Below are positions 1-7,050 of a stretch of DNA of 28,841 nt, in pieces (position 1 is the first letter of the stretch; every line of letters starts with the position of its first letter). Source of the DNA: a bacterium (GTDB taxonomy: Bacteria; Patescibacteriota; Saccharimonadia; Saccharimonadales; UBA4665); assembly GCA_021788675.1 (NCBI GenBank), contig JAJYKI010000001.1:1-28841 (forward strand), in the 5' to 3' direction. The notes below the pieces were generated by a model, which ran no database searches, had not been told where the DNA came from, and saw only the letters and a program-made list of their open reading frames with translations. A program made the translations under genes and the position numbers.

Positions 1-110
1 CATAGCGCGAGGGAAACACCTGTTCCCATGCCGAACACAGCAGTTAAGCCTCGCAGCGGTTACAATACTTGGGGTTCACCCCTGGGAAAATAGCACGGTG
101 CCAAATTTTG
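1..110 (+). rRNA. rrf: 5S ribosomal RNA, 5' end cut off
   Basis: The stretch carries the 5S core: 'cctgttcccatgccgaacac' near 19-38, then 'agttaagcc' and the 'ggggttcacccctgggaaa' arm near 72-90. The first ten or so bases that would pair with the 3' end lie outside the window. The 3' end is placed near 105-110 by eye. It is followed at once by a terminator, so it is the last gene of an rRNA operon. Confidence 0.93.
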
Positions 111-114
111 ATTA

Positions 115-142
115 AGACCTCCGTTAGTACGGGGGTCTTTTT
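115..142 (+). terminator. Intrinsic terminator after 5S rRNA
   Basis: AGACCTCCGT (115-124) pairs over 10 bp (one G-U) with ACGGGGGTCT (129-138) across a TAGT loop and runs into five T's (138-142). It ends the rRNA operon. Confidence 0.92.
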
Positions 143-316
143 CATTAATGAATACTAAAATTAATAGCAGTTGTTTTAGAAAAATAACAGATGATTATGG
201 GATATTTTACAGCCAAAACTTAAGCTCAAGCGCTAATCTATAGCATAAGCCGACGGCCCAACTATGTATTGCATAAAAAAGTCGGCCAGTTAATTAAATT
301 TAACATAAATACTATA
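143..316. other. Intergenic stretch without a recognisable gene
   Basis: AT-rich sequence between the rRNA terminator and the promoter of the KGG gene. I see no open reading frame with a plausible start, no tRNA arms and no strong repeat here. Confidence 0.6.
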
Positions 317-345
317 TTGACGCAAAAGCAATAGCGTGATATACT
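317..345 (+). promoter_or_regulatory. Strong sigma-70-type promoter of the KGG gene
   Basis: TTGACG (317-322), a 17-base spacer, then TATACT (340-345). This is one of the two closest matches to the housekeeping consensus in the window, the other being in front of rplU. Transcription would start near 352 and give a leader of about 77 bases. Confidence 0.8.
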
Positions 346-351
346 AAACAA

Positions 352-428
352 GATCGTACAGCGAGGAGGACTGGAATTTATTTTGCAGCTTTCCGGACTG
401 TCGACTAGTTGAAGCTAAGGAGGAAATT
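352..428 (+). promoter_or_regulatory. 5' leader of the KGG gene
   Basis: The leader holds two Shine-Dalgarno-like motifs, GAGGAGG at 363-369 and AAGGAGG at 417-423. Only the second is spaced for the ATG at 429. AGCTTT (387-392) can pair with GAAGCT (411-416) directly in front of the second one; the stem is short and its role is unclear. Confidence 0.4.
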
Positions 429-626
429 ATGGCTGGAACTAAAACTGGTGGCAAAGCTGCCGCTAAGACCAACAAGACTAAATACGGTCCGGATTTTTAC
501 GCTCGCATCGGTGCTATGGGCGGCAAAAAAGGACATACTGGCGGTTTCTTTAAGAACCGCGAACTGGCCAGATTAGCTGGTGCTCGTGGCGGTCGAATTA
601 GTCGTAGGACTAAGAAAACCGTCTAA
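429..626 (+). CDS. Small basic KGG-motif protein
   Basis: A 65-residue, very basic protein rich in Gly and Lys. The core YARIGAMGGKKGHTGGF (about residues 24-40) resembles the KGG repeats of stress-induced proteins such as GsiB, and the tail ARGGRISRRTKK is strongly positive. The sequence suggests nucleic-acid or ribosome association, but no catalytic site is visible and the function is not known. AAGGAGG at 417-423 sits five bases before the ATG and fixes the start. It is a single-gene unit between a near-consensus promoter and a strong terminator, so high expression is likely. Its place just after an rRNA operon may be coincidence. Confidence 0.8.
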   Translation: MAGTKTGGKAAAKTNKTKYGPDFYARIGAMGGKKGHTGGFFKNRELARLAGARGGRISRRTKKTV

Positions 627-647
627 GCGATAAGCCAACCTTATCCG

Positions 648-678
648 ATCCGCCTCGTTTTTTACGGGGCGGATTTTT
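648..678 (+). terminator. Intrinsic terminator of the KGG gene
   Basis: ATCCGCCTCG (648-657) pairs over 10 bp with CGGGGCGGAT (665-674) across a T-rich loop and is followed by TTTT. The A/T runs on both sides could let it work in both directions for the convergent gene whose stop codon lies at 677-679. Confidence 0.9.
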
Positions 679-1147
679 ATATTAATTCAACCAAACTTTG
701 TTTTTTTAACGCGCGATAAGAACGACAGAATCTAGACGGTGACACCTGCCATTTGCTATGACAGTTAAAGCAATTATATGAATTGCATTGGTCGGATTGT
801 ATCGTTTTGGTACCACAGCTTGGACAGATACTGCGTTTATATAACCAGTCGCGGTAGCTGTCTAGACAGTCCTGGATATGGCTTTCGTCAATAACCGTGC
901 CAATTTTAGAGGCTATTTCTTTGGCCTTTTCCCAAGCTTCAACCTCCATTTCGATTAGTTCATAGTCGTTTGAATAGCTGGCGTGGTCGAGTAGGGCATG
1001 GCCGGTTTCGTGCAGGAGCGCCCAATGGGCTTTACATTGACCATCATCTTGGCTGTAGGTTATTTTGTGTTCATTGGGCGACCAGCTGAACTTCTCGCCG
1101 GGGATAAATTTAACGGCAGGAAACATGGCTTTTAGCTGATCAATCAT
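677..1147 (-). CDS. ImmA/IrrE-like zinc metallopeptidase with C-terminal zinc ribbon
   Basis: 156 residues. HETGH at residues 46-50, in the helix ALLHETGHALLDH, is the HExxH zinc site of gluzincin-type peptidases. A downstream acidic segment (E66, E68, E70 before AWEKA) is placed like the third ligand in M78 (ImmA/IrrE) proteins. The last third has a treble-Cys pattern, C108-x2-C111 and C121/C126-x2-C129, which looks like a zinc ribbon. M78 proteins usually cleave a partner repressor; no XRE repressor lies beside this one. The start is two bases after the stop of the upstream ROK gene, so the two are probably co-transcribed and translationally coupled. Substrate unknown. Confidence 0.75.
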   Translation of the reverse strand: MIDQLKAMFPAVKFIPGEKFSWSPNEHKITYSQDDGQCKAHWALLHETGHALLDHASYSNDYELIEMEVEAWEKAKEIASKIGTVIDESHIQDCLDSYRDWLYKRSICPSCGTKTIQSDQCNSYNCFNCHSKWQVSPSRFCRSYRALKKQSLVELI

Positions 1148-1149
1148 GG

Positions 1150-1962
1150 CTAATTTTTACCGAAAACTTGCTTAGCGTAATCATAGCAGCCGTAAATAAC
1201 GGCGTCTTCCGGTCTAATGGCAGGCTCAATTTTTGGCATGGGCAAAAGTGGAGTTTCCATGGTCTTCATGTATTTTGTTAGAGGTTTGACGAAGCGATCG
1301 GTGAATTGGCCAACGCTACCGCCGATTACAACTATTTCGGGTTCGGTGATGGCTACGAGCTCAATGAGTCCGAGACTAATATTTCGGGCTATGATATCTA
1401 GCGTAGGCTCGTCGGTAATATCTTTAGCCATTCGACCGAATGTAGCAACTATGGCTTTGCCGGAAGCAAAGCTTTCCCACGACATTACCTCTCCGTTATG
1501 CTCCAGCATTATAGTGTTACCGCCGCCGTCCCCAAGATTGGGGTCGATCTTGTTGTTGACGATAAGAGAATAGCCGACCCCGGTACTAATAGTTATATAT
1601 AGTAGTCTTTTATATTCCGGCTTGAGCATGGATTCGGACAGGCCGGCCAGCTTGGCGTCGTTTTCGATTGCGACTGGACTGCCAACGATCTTTTCTATAT
1701 CCGCCTGGACCGGAACGGTTTCCCAGTCTAGGTTGCCAAAAGCTCTGGCGTTGCCTTCGTCGCGGTCTATGTATCCCGGAAGTCCTACCCCAACGGCTTT
1801 AAAATCCTTATCTTTTAAACTAGCCAGGCTGTTCCCGAGATCTTTTAAAAACTGTTCATAGTTTTGAGATGTAGGGAATTTTTGTTTTTCAACTATAACG
1901 CCATTATCTTCAAGGCTGGCTACAAGCGTTTTAGTCCCTCCTACATCGATGCCCAAGTACAT
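1150..1962 (-). CDS. ROK-family sugar kinase (glucokinase-like), lacking the zinc cysteines
   Basis: 270 residues. The N-terminal phosphate loop GIDVGGTKT (residues 4-12), the VGVGLPGYID segment (57-66) and E100-N101-D102 with the predicted catalytic Asp102 place it in the ROK branch of the actin/hexokinase fold. The C-terminal VVIGGSVG (211-218) is the adenosine loop. The likely reaction is ATP-dependent phosphorylation of a hexose or amino sugar. The usual ROK zinc motif CxCGxxGCxE is absent: around residues 154-168 only a His (H155), Glu163 and the following ASG remain. It is first in a unit with the metallopeptidase gene and divergent from the surface gene at 2043. Substrate cannot be read from the sequence. 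Confidence 0.85.
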   Translation of the reverse strand: MYLGIDVGGTKTLVASLEDNGVIVEKQKFPTSQNYEQFLKDLGNSLASLKDKDFKAVGVGLPGYIDRDEGNARAFGNLDWETVPVQADIEKIVGSPVAIENDAKLAGLSESMLKPEYKRLLYITISTGVGYSLIVNNKIDPNLGDGGGNTIMLEHNGEVMSWESFASGKAIVATFGRMAKDITDEPTLDIIARNISLGLIELVAITEPEIVVIGGSVGQFTDRFVKPLTKYMKTMETPLLPMPKIEPAIRPEDAVIYGCYDYAKQVFGKN

Positions 1963-2004
1963 ATTAAGACCAGTCTAGCATAAACTAAATTTATGGGCAT
2001 AATA

Positions 2005-2032
2005 TTGTAGAGAATAAAGAAAAAGATATACT
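2005..2032 (+). promoter_or_regulatory. Promoter of the surface gene at 2043, with almost no leader
   Basis: TTGTAG (2005-2010), 16-base spacer, TATACT (2027-2032). The ATG is only 10 bases after the -10 box and there is no Shine-Dalgarno sequence, so the transcript would be leaderless or nearly so. Confidence 0.6.
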
Positions 2033-2042
2033 TAAAACAGTT

Positions 2043-2888
2043 ATGTTTAATAAAAATAAAGTTTTTGTCATCAATATAGTGTCAGCCGTTTTGGTCGTGT
2101 TTGCCTTAATCTCTCCCGGTATAGCTTCGGCAGACAGTGCCACGCAGGCTGTAGCCCAGGGCTATAGCAGTACAAGTCCTCTTCAGCCAGGCATAATAGT
2201 CAGCTTGGCTAGTAATAATTCCGGTTCTGTGGCGCCGCTAAATATTAATAATATTAAGGCAATGCTTGGCGTTGTCGTGTCGTATAACCAAGCCTCTATA
2301 ACACTGGGAAACCAAAACGCCAATAATCAGGTGTTTGTTACTAACTACGGGCAGCATGATGTGCTGGTAAGTAATCAGAACGGGCCGATAACAACAGGGG
2401 ACTACATAACAATTTCTAATATTTCTGGAGTTGGTATGAAAGCTGACGGTAATGAGCCGATTGTCCTGGGTCAGGCCGCAGGATCATTCGATGGTGTCAA
2501 TAATATTGAAGGCACAGCGAGTATTAAAAACAGTAATGGTAAAAGCGTAAATGTTAATCTCGGTCTCATACCGGTTGATATAAGCATTGCCAATAACCCG
2601 CTGGCCGCAGGGCCACAGGGTCTACCTACGGTTTTGAATAACGTTAGCAAATTCGCAACCAACAAATCAGTTAGCGCTGTAAGGGTGTATGTAGCTCTTT
2701 TTGTGGCTGTAATCGGATTAATTATGGCTTTGACCATAATATATTCTGCAATTAAAAACGGTATTGTAGCCATGGGCAGAAATCCACTAGCTCGTCGATC
2801 CATAATCGGCGGTATGGTAAGGGTAATTGCTGTCGGCGTTATAGTGTTTGCGATTAGCTTAGGAGCTTCTTACGCAATATTGCTTTGA
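2043..2888 (+). CDS. Exported beta-domain protein with C-terminal two-helix membrane hairpin
   Basis: 281 residues. An N-terminal signal peptide (hydrophobic core about 8-27, likely cleavage after ASA near 30) is followed by a Gly/Asn-rich beta domain. The segment NGPITTGDYITISNISGVGM (about 113-132) resembles the 'NGPI.xGD..T.S...GV.MKA' module common in long fibre-like extracellular proteins. The last 70 residues form two hydrophobic helices around a polar turn, GRNPLARRS. The shape and turn recall ATP synthase subunit c (turn RQPEA), but helix two has no conserved acidic residue. Its convergent neighbour also looks like a surface fibre protein. Not a recognised family; function unknown. 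It ends TGA TAA. Confidence 0.7.
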   Translation: MFNKNKVFVINIVSAVLVVFALISPGIASADSATQAVAQGYSSTSPLQPGIIVSLASNNSGSVAPLNINNIKAMLGVVVSYNQASITLGNQNANNQVFVTNYGQHDVLVSNQNGPITTGDYITISNISGVGMKADGNEPIVLGQAAGSFDGVNNIEGTASIKNSNGKSVNVNLGLIPVDISIANNPLAAGPQGLPTVLNNVSKFATNKSVSAVRVYVALFVAVIGLIMALTIIYSAIKNGIVAMGRNPLARRSIIGGMVRVIAVGVIVFAISLGASYAILL

Positions 2889-2907
2889 TAAATTGCGCCA
2901 GTTAATG

Positions 2908-3867
2908 TTAATCAACGATAAAATAATCGTATACGTAAGTCTGCCCGGCCGCCGGGCTATTGCTTGAACATACGCTAAAGCTATTGGTTGATCGATTGAC
3001 GTAATAACTTAAAGATGACGACGACGATCCGACTGGTGTTAGTAATACATGGGGAGTGCTATTAAACGGCGAAACGAAATTGACGGTTATGTAACAGCCG
3101 GCATAAGCACCGTTGCCGCTGTTAATTGTTACGGTTCCGGATGAGTCAGATCCGTTAACTGAAGTAGTGCCGCCAGATCCTGTGGCAGCGCCGGTTGATT
3201 GGGTGGGAATCGGTCCGCCTGCGGTTATATGATGATTGAGATCAAGGTTGCCGTTTAGTTGTAGCGAGCTGGTTGTAATTTGTGGTGCGGACAGCGCTCC
3301 ACCGAAAGTACCGGCGCCATTAGTGCTAAGACTTCCTTGTAAGTTTGTGTTGCCTTGGACATTAACATTTCCGCCGACCGTAAAGTTCTTATTGACTTGT
3401 ACAGTATCAAAAACGCTATTGCCCGAAACGACAATCCCGGTTAATGATAGGCTTCCACCAACCTGTAGCTTACCTGCTACTTGCAGATCGTTGCGCATTA
3501 AAACCTGACCGTTAAAAATTGAACTGCTTTGAACGGTCAATACCTGATTAGAGCCTCCGACGACTTCGTTGCTACTTGCAATATGATTCAATGCGGAAGT
3601 CGATAGGTTTTGAGTGGATAATTTGTTTTGTGAAGTGCTCGTTCGGTTCAAGTCGATCACCGTGAGCACTATCAAGCCAACCAGTAATACAAAAAATACA
3701 GGTAAGTAAATTGATGTCTTTTGAGTGATACTCGAAATAGCTCGCTTAGCGGCGCCGGATTGTTTCTGGGGCATCAACACCGGTGGCTGAGTATTAAGCT
3801 CTTGTGAGTTGTTTGACTCCAGAGAGGAGTCAAGGCTTTGTCTAGGGTCTTGATTGTCGCTGTCCAT
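2908..3867 (-). CDS. Membrane-anchored fibre-like protein with beta-repeat stalk and C-terminal head
   Basis: 319 residues. A polar N-terminus of about 48 residues precedes one membrane helix (about 52-70, YLPVFFVLLVGLIVLTVIDL), so it is probably type II with the rest outside. Residues about 115-215 repeat short strands of the kind LQVAGKLQVGGSLSLTG and FTVGGNVNVQGNTNLQGSL, as in bactofilin-like or tail-fibre beta-helices. A Gly/Ser/Thr linker leads to a C-terminal domain (about 240-319) with two Cys and the segment FNSTPHVLLTPVG, resembling tail-fibre or H-type-lectin-like heads. Adhesion or cell-surface fibre is inferred from architecture only. It converges on the gene at 2043 with a 19-base gap and no clear terminator between. 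Confidence 0.7.
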   Translation of the reverse strand: MDSDNQDPRQSLDSSLESNNSQELNTQPPVLMPQKQSGAAKRAISSITQKTSIYLPVFFVLLVGLIVLTVIDLNRTSTSQNKLSTQNLSTSALNHIASSNEVVGGSNQVLTVQSSSIFNGQVLMRNDLQVAGKLQVGGSLSLTGIVVSGNSVFDTVQVNKNFTVGGNVNVQGNTNLQGSLSTNGAGTFGGALSAPQITTSSLQLNGNLDLNHHITAGGPIPTQSTGAATGSGGTTSVNGSDSSGTVTINSGNGAYAGCYITVNFVSPFNSTPHVLLTPVGSSSSSLSYYVNRSTNSFSVCSSNSPAAGQTYVYDYFIVD

Positions 3868-3913
3868 AATTAGTTATTAATATAGCAAACAAAACGCATA
3901 AAGCGTTAACGGA

Positions 3914-3941
3914 TTGTTTTTTAGGCTTAAATTTATACAAT
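3914..3941 (+). promoter_or_regulatory. Promoter of the envelope cluster starting at 3952
   Basis: TTGTTT (3914-3919), 16-base spacer, TACAAT (3936-3941); ATG 10 bases later without a Shine-Dalgarno sequence. A small inverted repeat, AACGC/GCGTT (3893-3897 and 3903-3907), lies just upstream between this and the divergent gene. Confidence 0.5.
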
Positions 3942-3951
3942 ATAAGTAGAT

Positions 3952-4728
3952 ATGGGAATATTAAAGCGTATTTTTATCGTACTCGTGCTTGCGGTATTGG
4001 TATCTTCCGGATTTGTAGGATACTCTGCTGCTGCATGTGTTACAGGAGAACAGTCGTGCTCATCCAACTATGCGGTCGGCCAGATCTTTTTTGGGAGTGG
4101 CGGATCACTTGATACGACATGTTCTACGACATACTGCGCTAAACAGTCTGTAGGAGAAATAACCGTGGGTAATACTAGTGATGGTAGTAAATACCAGGCG
4201 CAAGCTGGATTCAATGTTGACAGGCAACCTTCACTTACGTTTATTGTCAATACTGCGAGTGTTAATATGGGGGTTTTAAGTTCTACGACTACAGCAACTG
4301 GAACGGCTAGCTTTTCGGTCAAGTCGTATTTGTCCAGTGGCTATAGCGTCATAACCGAGTCTCAGCCTCCACAAAACGGTTCTTATACAATGAAGGCCTT
4401 GTCTGCGCCTACAGCATCGTCTGCCGGTACCGAACAGTTTGGTATTAATTTGGTGGCCAACACAACCGGTGGATCGTGTAATGCTCCAGCTAACTTTGGT
4501 GCAAATCCACTGCAAGTTCCTAGTACTTCATTTAGTTATGGCGTCGCTGCTTCGGGCTATAACACCTGTGGATTATTTCAATATATTCCAGGCAGTATCA
4601 TAGCATCATCAAGTGAGAGTAGCGGCGAAACAGATTACACCATATCCTATATTATGAATATAAGTCCGGTTACGCCGTCAGGACAATATTCTATGGGACA
4701 GGTTCTGGTAGCCGTACCAACCTTCTAA
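3952..4728 (+). CDS. Secreted beta-rich surface protein A (WxL-like cluster)
   Basis: 258 residues. Signal peptide with hydrophobic core about 5-22 and cleavage near SAA-A (about 28). Cysteines cluster at the mature N-terminus (C29, C36 and two more within the next 27 residues), so disulfides are likely. The middle has NMGVLSSTTTATGTASFSV, then EQFGINLVAN, a segment also present in the protein at 5942. The C-terminus, PSGQYSMGQVLVAVPTF, matches the ends of the next two proteins (Pro/Gly-x-Tyr ... final Phe) and resembles the last strand of WxL domains, though the Trp is missing. First gene of a five-gene cluster ending at 8943. No sortase motif and no C-terminal membrane helix, so attachment would be non-covalent. 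Function inferred only from context. Confidence 0.65.
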   Translation: MGILKRIFIVLVLAVLVSSGFVGYSAAACVTGEQSCSSNYAVGQIFFGSGGSLDTTCSTTYCAKQSVGEITVGNTSDGSKYQAQAGFNVDRQPSLTFIVNTASVNMGVLSSTTTATGTASFSVKSYLSSGYSVITESQPPQNGSYTMKALSAPTASSAGTEQFGINLVANTTGGSCNAPANFGANPLQVPSTSFSYGVAASGYNTCGLFQYIPGSIIASSSESSGETDYTISYIMNISPVTPSGQYSMGQVLVAVPTF

Positions 4729-4736
4729 AAAAGTAC

Positions 4737-4765
4737 TTGCAATTATAAACATAACAAGTTAGAAT
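4737..4765 (+). promoter_or_regulatory. Internal promoter before the gene at 4800
   Basis: TTGCAA (4737-4742), 17-base spacer, TAGAAT (4760-4765). The transcript would have an A/T-rich leader of about 28 bases lacking a Shine-Dalgarno sequence. Confidence 0.5.
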
Positions 4766-4799
4766 GCCATCATAAATTAAAAATTAAAGATATAAAGAA

Positions 4800-5921
4800 A
4801 TGAATAAACAAAAAACCAAAAGATTTAGTAGTGTTCTATCCGGTGTCCTAGCAACATTTATGCTGCTAGGCGGTATAGCTCCAATATTATTAGGTTCTCA
4901 GACAGTTTATGCTGCAGAACTTGAACCTAGATATATTAATATGTCTGACTCGACCGCAGGCAAAGTAGGCGTATCGTATGCAGTTAACTTTACTACTGCA
5001 ACGGCTGGAAATATTGAAGAAGTTATTGTAGATTTCTGTAGTGAAAGCGCTAGTAGCGGTGGTCCTATTATTGGTACTGCATGCGTTGCTCCAACAGGAT
5101 TAAGCGTCGGCAGCACCCCGACTGCTACGGGAGTTACAGGACTTAATTCAGGAACTTGGACAGCGGGTGATATTAATGGAACTACAACCTTTACGCTAAC
5201 AGATACTTCCGCAACTACTTCTGTAGCAGCTGGTACTGCGGTTAGCTTTAATATTACTAGTATGACAAATCCGACCGCAGAAGGCACATTTTACGCTCGT
5301 GTATATACATATGCAACACCGAATACAACATATACAGCAACAAGCATAGGAACACCTACTGATGACGGCGGTGATGCACTTTCAACTAATGCTACCATAG
5401 GTGTTACGGCTACAGTACAAGAAACACTTTCCTTCTGTGTCTATACTGGTGCATCTTGCAATACTACTGCGACTAGCGCAGCAGTTCCTTTAGGCAATCA
5501 AATAGGTACTAGCGGAATTTATGTAATTGATTCCAGCTCGGTGTACACTAATACGGTTAATTTCAGTGTATCTACTAATGCTATAAATGGCGGAACCATA
5601 TATCTTTATGGCGGAACGCTAACTAGCGGAACGAACACTATTCCAGCTGCACCTACTGGAACAACTATTACGGCAGGAACTGCGTATTTTGGACTGTACT
5701 TATCGACCCTTGGTACTAACGTAACGGTTGCAACCGGTAGTGGATATGGTAGCACTTCAACAGCATATTATTTGAATACGGCAGGTGGTCCACTTGCAAC
5801 AATATCTGCTCCGGTTAATGCATCTGTCAGTACCATTACCTACGGTGTTACCGCAAGTAACACGACAGTTCCTGGCCAATATACAGCCAATCACCAGTTG
5901 GTTGCAACACCAAAATTCTAG
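4800..5921 (+). CDS. Secreted beta-rich surface protein B (WxL-like cluster)
   Basis: 373 residues, rich in Thr, Ser, Ala and Gly. The signal peptide has a basic start (MNKQKTKRF), a hydrophobic core about 14-31 and cleavage near VYA-A (about 39). The mature part has two halves. The first starts with ELEPRYINMSDSTAG and includes VDFCSES ... TACVAPTG and EGTFYARVYTY; it aligns by eye with the first half of the protein at 5942 (ERYLNIASD, IQFCSNS, SCVPSTG, GTFYGRIQTF). The second half ends in VPGQYTANHQLVATPKF, the C-terminal signature shared by all three paralogues. Two Cys pairs (FCS...ACV, FCV...SCN) probably form disulfides. Very Thr-rich composition suggests a heavily exposed, possibly abundant surface protein. 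No known family recognised with certainty. Confidence 0.68.
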   Translation: MNKQKTKRFSSVLSGVLATFMLLGGIAPILLGSQTVYAAELEPRYINMSDSTAGKVGVSYAVNFTTATAGNIEEVIVDFCSESASSGGPIIGTACVAPTGLSVGSTPTATGVTGLNSGTWTAGDINGTTTFTLTDTSATTSVAAGTAVSFNITSMTNPTAEGTFYARVYTYATPNTTYTATSIGTPTDDGGDALSTNATIGVTATVQETLSFCVYTGASCNTTATSAAVPLGNQIGTSGIYVIDSSSVYTNTVNFSVSTNAINGGTIYLYGGTLTSGTNTIPAAPTGTTITAGTAYFGLYLSTLGTNVTVATGSGYGSTSTAYYLNTAGGPLATISAPVNASVSTITYGVTASNTTVPGQYTANHQLVATPKF

Positions 5922-5941
5922 TTAATTAATCAGGAGGGATG

Positions 5942-6994
5942 ATGTTTCACATCATCAGAGTCCGGTTATACTTTCTACCGATATGGGCATGGCAAATCAT
6001 GCCCATTATCATTGCTGGAGTATTAACTACTTCAGTGGCATATGGTGCTTTATTGGGAGAAAGGTATCTTAATATTGCTAGTGATCTGCCCGGTGCTAAT
6101 ACTACATACCAATTGGCCTTGACTACCACAACTAACGAAACCCTTGGGTCTATTGAGATTCAGTTTTGCTCTAATTCCCCGATCATCAGCATGTCTTGCG
6201 TGCCTTCTACAGGTGATCTGTCCGGAGTGATTTTACAGTCACAATCAGGAACGTCGGGATTTTCAGTTGGCAGCTTAAATAATAATACAATAATCTTAAC
6301 TAGATCACCGTCCGTTCAAGTGGCAGGCACGATGATATTTACATTTTCCAATGCCATTAATCCATCTAGTCAAGGAACGTTCTATGGACGCATACAAACA
6401 TTTTCTTCAAGTAATGCCTCCGGTAATCCTCTAGACTTCGGTGGGCTTGCAATGGCAATACTGAATTCATATTCTATATCTACGACAGTACTGCCTTATT
6501 TATTGTTTTGTGCAGGAGCAAGCATACCAGGGTATGACTGCAATCAGTCAAGTGGTAATTTAATTAATTTCGGCAGTCTTTCGCCGAGCTTTACTGCTAC
6601 GGCACAGAGTGAATTGCTTGTGGCTACAAACGCAAACAATGGTTATACCATACAAGTTAGCGGTAGCTCGTTAACATCAGGAAACTATGTGGTTTCTTCT
6701 CTGGCCAGTGATTCGGTTGCTCAGCCCGGCGAAGACCAGTTTGGGATAAATCTTGTGGCGAACAATTTACCAGCCGTAGGGTCTGGTGCTCAAGGGCCGG
6801 GTATTGGTAATCCGGCCCCTGGTTACGGTGTATCTAACGAATTTCAATTTCAAAATGGTTCAATTATTGCCGAATCCAATGGTCCCTCAGATTATAAAAA
6901 ATATACCGTAAGCTATATTGTTAATATATCTCCTAGACAGGAGCCTGGAGTTTATGCATCGACATTAACATATGTTGGTGTAGGAAATTTTTAG
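5942..6994 (+). CDS. Secreted beta-rich surface protein C (WxL-like cluster)
   Basis: 350 residues from the ATG at 5942, chosen because AGGAGG (5932-5937) is then four bases away; the ATG at 5939 touches it. An N-terminal hydrophobic stretch with cleavage near AYG-A (about 34) acts as signal peptide, though it is unusually aromatic. The N-terminal domain is a homologue of the preceding protein. The second domain has NLINFGSLSPSF, NNGYTIQVSGSS and EDQFGINLVANN, which is shared with the protein at 3952, and ends EPGVYASTLTYVGVGNF. The end 'GxYxxTLTY' is the closest of the three to the WxL terminus 'GxYxxTLTW'. The gene follows its neighbour by 20 bases, so co-transcription is expected. Confidence 0.68.
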   Translation: MFHIIRVRLYFLPIWAWQIMPIIIAGVLTTSVAYGALLGERYLNIASDLPGANTTYQLALTTTTNETLGSIEIQFCSNSPIISMSCVPSTGDLSGVILQSQSGTSGFSVGSLNNNTIILTRSPSVQVAGTMIFTFSNAINPSSQGTFYGRIQTFSSSNASGNPLDFGGLAMAILNSYSISTTVLPYLLFCAGASIPGYDCNQSSGNLINFGSLSPSFTATAQSELLVATNANNGYTIQVSGSSLTSGNYVVSSLASDSVAQPGEDQFGINLVANNLPAVGSGAQGPGIGNPAPGYGVSNEFQFQNGSIIAESNGPSDYKKYTVSYIVNISPRQEPGVYASTLTYVGVGNF

Positions 6995-7050
6995 TTCTTA
7001 TGTTATTATCTCGGATAGATAATTTAAAAAACAATATTCGAGGGGATGAA

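Noticed and set aside
363..369. GAGGAGG in the KGG leader as the ribosome site of a leader peptide
   Set aside because: No ATG or GTG follows at a suitable distance, so no leader peptide can be supported.
7000..7050. Upstream ATG at 7000 as the start of the DUF916-like gene
   Set aside because: It would add 17 polar residues before the signal peptide and lacks a ribosome site; the ATG at 7051 has GAGGGG five bases upstream.
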